A stretch of DNA of 64,000 nt. It comes from Casuarius casuarius (lineage: Eukaryota; Chordata; Aves; Casuariiformes; Casuariidae). Positions 12,840 to 25,323 of this stretch are shown here, piece after piece. The translations under genes were made by a program, and so were the position numbers. The notes below the pieces were generated by a model that was given only the letters and a program-made list of their open reading frames with translations, had not been told where the DNA came from and ran no database searches. Position 1 is the stretch's first letter. Each line of letters opens with the position of its first letter. The DNA is taken from positions 779,255 through 843,254 of the forward strand of contig PTFA01000193.1 in assembly GCA_003342895.1 (NCBI GenBank), written 5' to 3'.

Positions 12840-13440
12840 GCTCTTCAGTAAAGGAAAATTATGGTGTGCATCAACTGGACAGGTTCTTGAGTGCAGCCTC
12901 CTCTGTTACCAGCAGCCACATCATATAATCCCATCTGCAAGGGATGATCCTATTTTAAAGCTTGCTAGGCTTTTTATTGCCATTATTCCTACTGAGCAGT
13001 TACTTCAGGATTTCATTCCTTCAAGCATTAAGAAAAAAAAAACTTCTAACTTCCAGCATAAAGTTATCTATGACCAATTTATACCTATTTGCTCCAAAGC
13101 CGCATCATCATTTCGCTTAAATAGCTCCGCTTCCTTCTCAGTGCTTATCCCCTGGATGTATTTCTGCAGAGTAATCACAGCCCTTCACACAGCCTTTGCT
13201 TTGCTAGCTTAAACAAGCTAAATTCTCATAATCTTCCCTCCTAGAACAGGTTCCACTTTTCCTTAATCCTCCTCGTAGTCGCTCTCTGTACCTGTTCCAG
13301 TTTGAGTTCAGCTTCTTTTGAACACGTGACTGGAGCTGTTCGTTCTGCAGTGGCATTTACCACTGCTTTCTCCAATGGCATTAGCATATCCTGATCTCTG
13401 TAAGAAATAACTTGGCAAAGGTCCTTGGCAAGGTACACAA
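12840..13440 (-). mobile_element. Diverged CR1-type LINE relic (end of ORF2 plus 3' region)
   Basis: The minus strand around 13330-13245 translates to a segment containing LKLEQVQRATTRRIK, which resembles the LEQVQRRATKMI motif near the end of CR1/L3 reverse-transcriptase ORF2. Reading on, the minus strand gives 'agcttgtttaagctagcaaa', 'gattactctgcagaaatac', 'atccaggggataagcactga', 'gagctatttaagc' and 'ggtataaattggtcat'. This is the order of the terminal coding part of CR1-like elements ('gcttgtttagcctaaccaaa..gattactctctataaatac..agagggataaatac..gaattatttaa..ggatataaactggcca'). It is frameshifted, has stops, and is no longer functional. The outer limits are uncertain by about 100 bp. Confidence 0.65.
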
Positions 13441-14120
13441 AGTTAAAGCAACCACTTAAGAAAAAAAAAAAACCAGTCAGGACTTCTGCCTTGTGATTCT
13501 CATAGTTTATATATCTCCACAAAACTTCTCAAATACGGACTGCTCTGAGCCACCGAATGTGTCAGCTGGGACCAACAGGAACAACATGAATAGGCAAGAA
13601 TGTAGCAGCAAGAAGGTTTTTTGTTCAGTGACATTTGAGATCTGTGATACTCCTGAATCTCCCTCTTTTACATCTCATGCCTGTGCAGTCTCTTTCTACA
13701 CCACGGAGTCCACTGCTCCCGTTGAAGGTTTATACAACCTTCAGGGAGGACTATGTTTTAGCAGGAGTGATCAGGAGAAGAGAGATTTGGCAACACGGGG
13801 CTGGTCAGGGGCAGAGAAGTACGACAGCACAAGACAGGCCCGAGGACATGTATTCCTGACCAAACCTGTGTCACCTTTGGTCCCTGCATCTCACCAGTCC
13901 CGTGAAAGACCAAGTTCTTGCAAAATTCTCCTTTTACCAGTTCTGCTTAAATTGCTTTTTAGTGGTGGTTTCTAAAAGTGCTTTCTGCTGCTTTGAAGCC
14001 CAGGAGTCAATGCTGCTCTGTGCCCAGTGCTGCTCTGGAAGGCCACACGAATGTCCTGGTTTGGCAGTTTTTCACTGTCACCTTGGGCAAATGTAAATGG
14101 TTTGAAATGAGGCATAACTT

Positions 14121-14140
14121 GGGTGGCGGGGGGGGCAGGG
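14121..14140 (+). promoter_or_regulatory. Intronic G-quadruplex motif
   Basis: The plus strand shows GGG, a short gap, a run of about 8-9 G, CA and GGG. It is compatible with a quadruplex, in intron 1, on the non-template side relative to ASIC2. Pattern only. Confidence 0.4.
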
Positions 14141-17100
14141 AGTTTATATTTATATGTGTTGTGGAAATAGGGATTGTGATCCCATCAGGCCAAAGGCTTG
14201 GGGAGGCACAGATATGATTAATGACCCAAAAGTGGAGCTGAGGCTCCTTGGAGCCAAGGGCAGCCGAGTCGGGAGGAAACACTGAGCTGGGGAGAGGGGA
14301 GGCGAGCGGAGAAGGTGATACTGAGCTTGGGCAGAGCTGCTGAGATGACAAAGCTGAGCTGCCTGTTGGGGCAGACCCAAGCCTGGACATGGCTCCGTAT
14401 GTACTGTCCTTTTTCACTGTACGGAAAAAAGTTTCCTCTTGGAGTCAGCTTGGAGACGTTTCTCAGCATTTTGGTGGCATGAGGAGGGATGCTGTTTCTG
14501 TGCTTGGGCCCCGTGTGTCTGTCTCTAGGCATTTGTATTTCATGCACTGACTTCATGCGGCGGTGTTACCTCCAGCTGGCCTGGAGGCTTCCTACAGGCT
14601 GAAGATGGTTTCGTGAAGGCAAGTTCAGCAAAACGGCTCCCCGGCGTAGGCTCCAAAACGCTGTCATAGATGTAACCGCACAAACTGACAGAAACCTCCT
14701 CTGTGGAGCTGAACCTGCACCACTCAGTGGGGCGCATGCAGGCGAATTTGGTTTCTGAAGAGGGGAAAAAAACTTTTGCACTGCACTCTGAGGCCTTGAA
14801 CATTATTATTCCCTGTTGAATGCGGGTTAAGGGAGGAAAACGGTGGTACATTTCCCTTTGGCTCTTTTGCAGCTCTCATAAAGGCGTATAAAAACAATAA
14901 TGATCCACTCCAGCACTTGGAGCAGTCAAGCGGTGATGAATGAGCCCCAGTAAAACATTTTTGTCTTTGCCAAGGGCACTCTGGATTATGCTTGAACCTG
15001 TTTTAACCTCAGCACTTAACCTTCTTTTCCACAAAGTTGCCACTGCGTGGCAATGACCATGGTGGAGCTCAAAATAACAAGGCAAAGGAATGGATCCCTG
15101 AGAGGAGAGGAGTATTTGTTTCATAGCTGGGTTTGAGTTTTTAAGAAGTGTAATTTAACTTGCTAAATCCCAGAATTTTAAAGAGATAGGAAGATAATTC
15201 TATGCTATTAGTTAGGGAAGAAGGAAAACTATGAAATTCAGCATGGAAGTATTTTTTTGATGACAGTCTGGCGTGAAAAGTATCAAGAAAGAATAGAGCT
15301 AAGCGTTATTTCCAGCAACTGAGGCTCCGACCTTCAAGATGTTAAAAGTCCCTCACCCCCTCAAGCTCAAACACTTTCTTGCAGTCAAGGGGAAGATCAC
15401 GGGGGAAGCTGAGCAGGCAAAGTTGTACCTCCCCACCCTGAGATTATCAGCTCAAACCATTAGGCATCCTTCTCCTCTCACTCTTCCATGGCCGTCTATG
15501 CAATACAATTTTGCAGAGACCCCAAAATAAACCAGTATGAAAAGCTAAGAGGCTGGGTTACCAGAGCAGTTTAGATGCATCCATGTGATGCTGCACTTGG
15601 GGTAATGTTCGTGCATCTCTGGAAAATGTGTGAGCTCGAGGAAGAGCTTTATGATGACACAGCCACACTGTGTCTTGTTTTACATTTCTTCTTCCTCCTT
15701 GGACTCACACTAAGACTCATGTAGTTCTTCTACCAGCAGCAAGGCTCCCCAGCTCACAGTGCCACCAGGACACTGCTCACCCCCAGTGCAAGTTGTTCCA
15801 AAAGACCAAAGGCACATGACATCTCACTGGTGTGTCACATATGACAGCTCACTGGTGCTTGTGAAAAATGAGCTGAACGTGTCAGCCTGGGCCCGAGGGA
15901 ACATCTCCTGTTGCGGTCCTTTGCCTGCATCTGGCTCCTGCAGCAACAGCAGTGAACAGAAGAGACACCAGCTTCCCTGACCACAGCCGGCCCCGGCACT
16001 CCGCGGCACAGCAGGCTCCATCTCCTCCCCCTGCCTCTCCTCGCTTGCACTGGGAAGGTAGAAAAACCCAGCGTCGAGGGACTGGTAGCTGTCTCTCAAC
16101 TCAGGAATACAGCTGCTGGTGCAGCAGGATGCAAGTTACTCCCCTCCAGAGCAGCCCAGCCGAATATCCCGGGAATGTGGGTTCCCTCCAGAGCGGCAAG
16201 CATCATACCCATCCTGCTGGGGCTGTGCTGCACTACTGCTATAATACTAGCGACAGTAAAATCGTCCTCCGCATCACTACATCATCACAGTCCTCTACAG
16301 TCTGGTGAGACAAGAGCCAGCATCTTTGCTTCACATCACACTGCCGTAGCCTGAGGGGGCCCCTGGTTGCGCTCCCGAGAGCTGAAAGGTCTCAAGCTTG
16401 GATGTGCCCGAACGGAAAGCCACGAGAAACTGTTGCAAGCGGGACCATGAAATACTGCAGCGAGATGGATTTTCTTAGGCAGACAGCTCAGAGGAGGGGC
16501 AGACAGAAGGTTTTCTTAGCAAAGAAGCTAGCTTAGAAACAGCTTAGAGGCTGTTTTCTGTTTTCATTGTGTTTAGCGTGAGGCTTTTTTGAAAGAGTGG
16601 TGAGGCTGTTTTGAAAGACAAGTGTGATTACGAGAACATACCTGACTCATACTATTTATTTCTCCTCCTGACAGAAAAAAAGCATGGGAGGACCAGAATA
16701 TACGAGCTAAAACGGCTAACAACAACAGTCTTAACAGTTCACTGACATCTCTTCTTCAGGTTCCCAGACTACTTTGCAAATGGGGAATGTGCCCGTATCT
16801 GATTTACAACAAAATAAATGCACAACTCATTTCCCTGTCCCTGGTGACTAAATTGCCCTTGCTAGATCTCTAGAAATGGTTTGCCACATGAATTTACCTG
16901 TGGCGGCTGCACCTTTTTTTAATGCCTTGCAAGGGGTAAGATTATTTTGAAACATGGGGGGGAAATATGCTGCACTTAATTGTACCAACAGCCAACGGCA
17001 TACAAAATGTAGGAATAAGGCTTAGAAATACCGCTCCACATTTAACAGCCTTCCAAAATGGAAGGGAGACAGACGTGTTACTTAGCTTCTGCAGGTGCCT

Positions 17101-20100
17101 GCAGGCTAAGCAGCATCCCTATCTGGGGTTTGCAGAGCTGGGAGTAGCTGTGGATGCTCAGGTCCGTTGTGTACCTGACTTGCAAATATAGTAAGCAAGG
17201 CTATCAAAACAATTTCTGAGTGAAGATATCTGAAGAAAAATCTGTCTGGTTTTAATACCTTCCAAATGGGAGCGGTGGATATTCTTACGTCTCTGCACAA
17301 AATCACAACCCACATCATTCTCTGAAGCAGATAGAAATGAATCCCCTCCCATATTTAATTTTTAATCAATTTTAAAAATAAATGTTTAATAATAAACAAA
17401 CCAAACAGACAGTACTTGCCCCAAGGAGCTGACAAATTTTATCGTCAATGCAAACAGAGGCGTGCGAACAGTGTCCCGGCGCGATACTGCGGAGGCTCAC
17501 AGATGGGCAGGCGGCTGTCGTGATGCTTCTACCTGTGCCCTGAGGAGCACAACACAAATTTGCAGCAGCTCATACATCTCGAGTCCTGCAGTGCACCACA
17601 AGCCAGCTCTGGCTCGTGGGAATTACGCGGTCTGAGCTAGTTTGTTGGAGGGGGAAAGTGGTCAACCGTGAGCTGCAGTTGAAAGGGAGAGGGTTAAGCT
17701 GGGAGTGGGCCCTGGTGAGACAAAGCAGAGTCATCCCTGTGTGTGTTTTTGGCTCCTCTCTCAGTCCTCCACTGGCTTTGCGTAGCCACGCTTGCATCGT
17801 CTTTGCTGATCAGTGCCGTGGAGAGCGATGTGGTCCCCAGACCGAGCTGTGCCGGGCAGCTCTCAGCCACACTGCTTGCACCGCGCATGCCGTGGTGCGA
17901 GACGTCTGCTGCTCAGTGCCGCTGCTTCCCAGCCAAGGAAATTAGCTGCTGGCTCGCTTCAGAGCTAGCCATCATGGACGTAACAGGAACAAACTGGGAA
18001 CCAGGGCTCTGAAGAGGGAACCAGTTTGACCGCAGAGATGCACTTGCAAGGGACAAGTCCCTGGGCCCACGCTTCTGCTCTACTTTTACTTCTTATGTCC
18101 TGCAGGCACAGTGAAAGGGCACCTTGAGGACGTCCTCTGAGTAGAGATCATCCCTGGCTGATGGAGAGCAATATTTCTGCTCGCAGCCTCCAGCATGAAA
18201 GGTGGAGCAGAGGGTGCAGCAGAAGCAAGCCTGAAGGGCTCCATTCAGCAGCTGTCTGCCTTTCCCCCCTTCTTTCAGAGAGCCATGGGAAACAAAGTGT
18301 AAAAGAAGTCATCCCAGGATGATCAGGCACTAATTGGGCTTGCAGAGCCCAGCAAAAGGTGTTAAAATGGCTTAAACTCATATTTTTCCTTACCTTTCCC
18401 CAAGCTGAGGAAGGCAGAATCAAACTCACAACCTCTGTTTGGGCCTCAACTTAAAATAAAAGGATATATCCATTTTTCCAGCCCCTCTTCTGCATTCCCA
18501 CCCTCTTTCTAAGGGATGGGGTGCACGCAAGTACTGCATGAACCAGCCAGTGCAATGAGGCTCTGGTCCCCAAGAAGTCCTCTGTATAGTCCACCTGTAT
18601 ATACAGCACTCTATTCCAAAGCGACGCTACAATAAATCAACACGAGCTTGGACAACATGTGCTTAACAAGTCAGCCTGTAGTACCTGTACCCCCAGCAGA
18701 AACTACAGTGATAACCCAACAGGTTGATTCGTGTGTATCTAGGTAGATATATGCATGTGAATGTCTGGTTACCTACACAGTCAGCAGAGGAGAGCCTGCT
18801 CAGCGAGGATGCAGCTGCTGGGTTTTTTGTCTTTGTAATACATCCAGGGCTTTGTGCAAAAGCTCTTCATGAACCCACTAAATCTCGCTATGTGATGCTG
18901 GAATGAGAAGCTGTGACTTTCATCTCTGAAGGCTCTGGCCTCTATGATTATTGTTGTAAATGCACGGGAGGAAATGAATGATTTACATAATTTATGAGAA
19001 GCAAATAAAATCAGTTGTTCTTGAAAGAGCAGAATTAATGAAGCTGGTTTTCCTGAGGATGTGGGTATTTTGTTTTCTCCCTCTGCCCCAGGTCCCCTAA
19101 GGACTCCCTATGAGGCAAAAGCAGAATAAGCCAGAACTAGCTAAATCCACAGCCATGTATCTACTTCCACATGCACATACATTTACCTCTGGGTTGCTTT
19201 GCCATTTCCCACAGGTAGTACATCCCCCTGCATACTGACTTTCTCACCATTGTGCTGTCTGTGCTCTTGGGAGTGTAATCTGGCTTGTTATTGCCAGGCT
19301 GCTTTGGGAGAAAGTGGGGCACGTTTGGTGGACAGCTAGTTGCTGTAAAACAAAATGTGTAATATCACTGTTATCCCTTCTTTTTCCTTAGTGGACATGA
19401 GTTTGGGTCTCTCTCAGGTGCCAGTTTTCATGAAACTTGTAGAAACCTCAGTCTTTGAGACTTCTATGGCTCTTAAAAACTGACTCAAAATTAGCCAATG
19501 CTTTTCAAAGTCCTTGAAGGAAAAGAGAGATAAAAGGCAATTGCTGAAACCTTCTATTATCAGGAAATAAGACTAAAGATGAACTATCTCCAGAAAGCTC
19601 AGAGGATGGTCTTCCAGAAGGCACCTTGCACTGAAACATGTCCTTTGATAGACGTGTGCTCGCGTGAAAGCAGAGCATGCTTCCTTCTTCAGAGAAAGCC
19701 ACATAGGCATTTTGGACATCTGAGATGTGCCACATATAAGCACATAACTCAGAGCTCACCTTTACTGATAGTTTGATGCCATCTTTTGCCCCCCAATACC
19801 ATGTAAAATAGAGCCTGGGATGCACCTGACCTACTAGTCACAAATTACAAGCCCTCATGTAGAGGCTGCAAGTGGTGGAAAGTCCCACAGCTCTGGGTAA
19901 CTCTTTCCATTGCTTAATTTAGAGCTGGTTGAAAATCAGAACATTCATTTAATGAGACATCCCAGGGTTTTATCATTTGGTTTTGCTCTGAGATTTTTTT
20001 AAAAATTAATTTAACGGAAAATAGAAATGCTTTGAGACAAAAGGCTTTCATTTTTCTCATGGGAAATCTCACCTCAGTCAATGTAACTTTAGGAAAGCAA

Positions 20101-23026
20101 TTTTTTGCTTCCAGACGGCATTTTCTGATGGGAAGTTTTCAATGGAAATGTTCGGAACAATTCCAGGCTCATTCGTTTATGTTTCCAAATCCCATGGTTG
20201 CTTCTGATGCGAATTTGTTTTTTTTAAGGCAACCTTGAGGCGCAGCTTCTCCATGTCACAAACACATTTTTCTCCCATTTCTGTCTCACCTTCCCTCTTC
20301 CCCTATTGCTCTCCACTTTTCCTTTTTTCCCTCATTTCACCTGCCACTTCACACCCTGCCGTGCACAGCCCCTCCAGGTACACCACACAGATTGAGGCTA
20401 GGGAGCTGACAACCCCAGCTCAACCTGACACGACATGTCAGCAGACCCAGAGATGAAACACAGGTTTTTGAACACTAGCACAGCCAGCAGAGAAGTAATT
20501 TTTTAGAAACTTCCAATCCTTTTTGCATCAGTACCAAGAAGACCATCGTGCAGTTTCCTAGAATCATGCAGAAACTCCACAGAAAAACCCTTTCCCTCCT
20601 CAGTCTGTTTTCCCCTGGAGAGATGCACATGCGCAAAGACAACATCATAGGCCTGATTTCCTCTAAGGATCGTTTTGCACTACCAAGTGATAACGAGAAG
20701 AGAATTTTTTCCAGGGAAGGATGCAATCATCAGGGCTAATAGCCTGACCTTGCTCTCATTAAAGTCTTTAGTCAGGCAGACTCCACTGGGATCCAATAGG
20801 AATACGATTGGCTTGTCAGCCTGAGACTCGCTTTCTCCCTCGGCTCTTCCTTAATGGCTGTCTACACTATCCCATCTTCACATGGAGAGCATCCCTCTGC
20901 TGTCACGTTGTTTTTGCTCTTGTAATTACATGCACCCTGCAAAGGACTCGTTCCAGGTAGTGTAGAGCAGCAAACAGCACTTGTGCTAATTCAATTGCAA
21001 TCTGTTGTCATTGCCTTGACAGGAACAAATTCATTTGTTATTCGTGTGGATGTCATATGCATTCCAGGAGATGCTCCATCATAATTTACCATTAGGTAAT
21101 GGCCACTTAAAGTGTTTTTGGCGCATCTATTAAAGGTTTGGTGGTGGCGGGATTCATTAAGGGGTGGAGTATGAAAAATGAAGCAGTCAACCAACAGGTA
21201 CAGGGCTCACGTCGGACACACCGACTCTTTCTCTTCAGGTGACATCCACCCCCTAGCTGGTCATGCTACTTATGAAAACTGGCCCATCTTTTTGCATAAA
21301 CATTGTTTTAGATGGGAAAATTGTTTGAGAGGCAACAACAGTTTTCACAAAACCTCCTTTAGTGGATTGATTTTGTTTTTTGAAAAATGGAAAAATCCCC
21401 AAACCTGAGATGTTTCAAAGCAGAAATTTAATACATTGGGATTATGTGATTCCCATAACCAGCATCACATCTTAGTGAAAGAGGCGATCATGTTCTGTTC
21501 TGGGGAACATATCCCTAGCAGTGTGTCCAGACAAAAATGGGAGCCTCTGAAACTGCAATTCCCCACAGGCTTCACAGTAACATTTCTGGTTCGTATTTTC
21601 ACAGGAAAAAAAAAAAGAACCCTCTCTGATAGCCTTGTTCAGCTGCCACAGGTCTTTCTAATAGCTGGAAAACTGTGGATGAGTTAACAGTGCGACTAAC
21701 ACTGCTGTTTTGTACATCATAGGCAAAGATGGATCACACATGCTGCTCTTCCAAAATGTAGCAGGTGGCAGTGGAAGGAACACGGCCTCTCTAATGGATG
21801 TCCCTCTACAGACCATCCATTTTAGTGCCAGGGAGCAGTGAAGCGTGGTCTTGAAAGTTTAGCTTCTTAAGGGTTAAGCTTACATTAATTCCTCCCACTG
21901 GTCATTAGCTCTTCTCTGCAATCAATTCAATGGATTTAGTTCTCTTTTGTCCTGCCTATGGCGCACTGCAGTTATGTGTGTCAAGTGGCATTCCTCAACG
22001 GGAGGCAGTTACACACTTTTCTGTGCTGTACCAGGGCTTCAGCTCATTATTTTCACCTTGACCTGGGGGAAGTAAGTCACCCTTCATGCTGGCAGAGATT
22101 TGGACCCTGGAAATATTATGCTGCCTAAAAGTACATGTAGTTAAGTCATAAGAGAGCATTTGCTTGGGTTATTTATGCTCATCTCCTTCCCTCAGACGTT
22201 GAGGTGAGCAAACCATTTGAATTACTGTCATGGGATGGATCAGGAATCATGGTGAAGTCCCTGCATGACTGTCCTCCACCGTGTGAGCACAGGATTTCAG
22301 AGAGCATGGAAAGAGGACCTGGGTGAAATGTGAGACAAGAAATTGTCTAAATGGATTGTTTTGACTTTCTTCCTTCAATAACGTCAAAACCTTTGAAAAG
22401 GCAATCACTTTTCTAATTTCATGCCCATTTTTATATTGTGTTAATTCATAAATCAAAGTCTTATCATCATTGAAAATGCCACCCCAGTAAAATTTTTGGC
22501 TTTCTACGTGTTTTCCTGAGATATGGAATGAAAACAAACTTGGAACTTTTAGATTCCCTCAGGACTGAGGGACTGATTGAAAGAAAAGCCCTTAGGCTGG
22601 TCATGAAGCTCACCCTGCCTGGGCAAAGCCTGGAATCACCTTCTCATGAACAGGTCAAACTGATTTGGGCTCAGCTCAAGGAAGCACCAGGCGAGTAGAT
22701 TGAATTTGTCTTGGTCTTTGTCACTTCTGATTTTCTTTCCAAATTCCCATCTCTGGGAACCAGTGCAACAGAGGAAGAAAAAATGTCAGCAAAGAACTGG
22801 TTCATCTGACAGGAGCAAGCAACTGAGCAAATTGTATTGTACTTAAAAACACCTGGGTAGCCCAGGTTCCCTTTGTGACTAGTTCCCCTCTGGAAATCTA
22901 ACCGAATACAGATTAAATTTCCTTTCATCTATTTCACTGCGAGCAAATGTACGTACATTTTCCATTACCATTCACTTCTTCACTTCACAGCTCCCTGACT
23001 TAACACACAGGCCAAATCCTTTATTC

Positions 23027-23047
23027 AGCAGCAACAACAACAACAAA
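23027..23047 (+). repeat. (CAA)n short microsatellite
   Basis: A cag/caa run, 'cagcagcaacaacaacaac' followed by 'aaat', of about 20 bp. It is a simple repeat in the intron. Confidence 0.8.
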
Positions 23048-23684
23048 TGATCAAAACAATTCAGCTTTTCTTCAAATAATGGAATATGCTTCAGTTCTAA
23101 ATATTCACGGTTGGGTGGAAATTGTCTCTTGATGGGCCCTGAGCGTACTGGTGTCAATCTGTTTAAATGACTCACAGTCTCTTTTTACCTCCAAGGGGCA
23201 CTTTTGCTTTCTGGTACTGGTCTCGTAGACTAATCCATGGCAGATGGAGACAGACATGTCCACCTCATCTAGCTACATTTTCTGTCCTAGTTTGTTGAGT
23301 CTGTGGTCCCTAAAAAGTTTCCCCACAGCGATTTGCAGGTCTGGAAATCCCAAAGAGCTTTTAGAAGACATTCAAGATATGCTCATCCCTAAATAAAGGA
23401 TACACATTTAAGCATTTAAGGGCTTTTTTATTTGTTCTTGGTTTCAGAGGGTGTTTTTGGTTAACCTCTTAGCAGATGCAGGTGGCAAAATCGCTGCTGA
23501 CTTTCATAACCTGTAAATACAGCCACAGTTCATGTTTTCCAGCATCTAGAAGCAAGTGGAGTACCTACGTTCTCCTCCGCACCCAGCTCTCCCAGAGCTG
23601 TGCTAATCTTGTAGGCAAGAAGCACCTTCTCATGGGTGTGTTTTTCCAAAAGGACTTTTCCTACAGAGAGCCACATGACAGGGA

Positions 23685-23790
23685 GTCTAATTGCTCAAAG
23701 GTACCTGAGGAACCTGGTAAATCAAGGATTCAAACCATGGTCTTCCATATCTCAGCCCAGCACCGTGACCATGCTTCCCCCATGACAGAC
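23685..23790 (+). mobile_element. Probable MIR-like SINE relic (3' part)
   Basis: The segment 'ttgctcaaaggtacctgagg' is followed by 'aaatcaaggattcaaaccat', 'ggtcttccatatctcagccc' and 'agcaccgtgacc'. This follows the 3' half of MIR-type elements ('ttgcccaaggtcac..gggattcgaacccaggtctcc..cagcctagtgcc..aacc'). The 5' half is not visible. Confidence 0.45.
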
Positions 23791-24427
23791 CAATAATGCC
23801 TAGTTCTGCTGAGGCAGCCAAGCGGAGTCTGGCTGGCACACCAGGTATAAATTATTTTAACAAACAAACACTTTTCGAAGGTGTAGGAGGGACCCGCCAT
23901 GCAGAGCTCACAGACACTGGGCTCTGCCAGAGGAGCCTTAGATGCCCCAGATGACCTCGCTGTCCCTGCTGCTGTGCAGCCGGCTGCTCTCAGAAGCTGC
24001 GAGGCATGTTTTCTCAGTCAAGAGGAGCTGAATACTGCATCTGAGTTTTTTTCCTGGGAATCTCAGATATCTCCTTCCAAAGCAAACAGGGATGGTACCA
24101 GGAGATGGAAAAAGACAAGGGCTCACTCAAAGAAACAATGACAGATTCATTAAGGAATCAGAGCTATGAACGCCTCACATGCTTGGTGCAGAGACAGTGA
24201 TCAACAGCAGTGCTTTTTAGGGCGATCTTTTTCAGAAATGTGAACTCTAACTTATATGCGAGGATATAGAAGCTCACAGAGGGGAAGGTAACTACCTTCC
24301 AAAATTGCCTCTCTTTCCTGATGCTCTCAATGAAGCCTGAGGGTGAGTTGAGCGTGAAAAATTGAGACACCCAATAAACAGCAAATGGGTACAGAAGCAA
24401 GCAGGAATGCATCCAGTTTTTACTATA

Positions 24428-24560
24428 TGATCATAGAATAAATCATGCTGGAAGGGACCTCAGGAGGTCCATGTAGGCCAACACTGAAATCAGACCTGTT
24501 TTTTCCTTTAATCAAGCGAGAACTTCTCCTGTGTCAGTTTATGACCACTGTTTTTGATCT
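24428..24560 (-). mobile_element. CR1 LINE 3' end fragment
   Basis: The plus strand reads 'gatcatagaataaatcatg' then 'ctggaagggacctcaggagg' and 'tccatgtaggccaacactga'. This matches the reverse complement of the CR1 3' end (atcatagaat..tggaagggacctcaggaggtcatctagtccaac). The downstream 'gtttatgaccactgttttt' loosely matches the usual 'ccagtgtttgaccacc' segment. It is typical of sauropsid genomes, 5'-truncated and diverged. Confidence 0.75.
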
Positions 24561-25308
24561 GTGACTGCTGCATTCCACAGAGATCATGGAAACTGAACCA
24601 CGATGGTCAGGTCATTGTGAGGAACATTTAGAGTAAACTCAGACAATGTTTTCACAGCAGCAGTCACATCGTGTTTTTCAAATGTGGCACCACTGCACTT
24701 GGTCAGATAAGCACAGAGATTCTGTGAACATGAACATCTGGAAGGTTATTTATTATTTGTCACGAAGTCTCCAAGAGGGACTTGCATAAGGTGTTTGGAA
24801 GAAGGTCAGGACAAACTATGTAGTTCCTATTTGCCTCTCCATAGGGAAACCATGCCTTTATATATACCTATGTATGTTCCTGGTCTTTCCTGGCCTTCGC
24901 TTAGAGTTTCTGGCATGATTAGATTTACGTCCACTTCATATAGAAAGAGTGCAAGTACATTTGAATGCTTCCTTTGATTTCACCCTTCCTCCACTGCAGA
25001 CAGCTAGCTATTCCCGGGAGGCCTCAGTCCAAGACCAGTTGTCAGGGAGACCCTGTGAGATGAACTCTGTTAGTCACAGAGAGCTAAGGTGACAATAGGA
25101 CACAGGAGCTGAAAGATATTTATCATCCTTGTTCTATAGTTTTCACAACCCGGCCTCTTCACAGCTTTCCAACGCCTTTGTTCTCACTGTCTCTGGGAGA
25201 AAGGCAAGGGCAATTTCTCCCCATTTTTCATGTAGAACAGCCGAGGTGCAGGAAGCCAGACTTAGAGATATTTCCACTGCATAGGGAATCCCCATGTAAT
25301 TTCCAAAA

Positions 25309-25323
25309 AAAGTCTATAAAAGC
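25309..25323 (+). promoter_or_regulatory. Isolated TATA-box-like motif
   Basis: AAAGTCTATAAAAGC contains a strong TATAAAA match. The same 15-mer occurs at 37716-37730. No CpG-rich sequence or coding exon lies just downstream, so promoter activity is not supported beyond the motif. Confidence 0.2.

Noticed and set aside
12667..13212. 181-codon plus-strand open frame as a gene
   Set aside because: No recognisable domain. It lies largely antisense to a decayed CR1 element, and about this many long frames are expected by chance.
23750..23775. CAGCACCGTG as a REST/NRSF site
   Set aside because: Only the left half of the site matches, and the stretch is better explained as a MIR-like relic.
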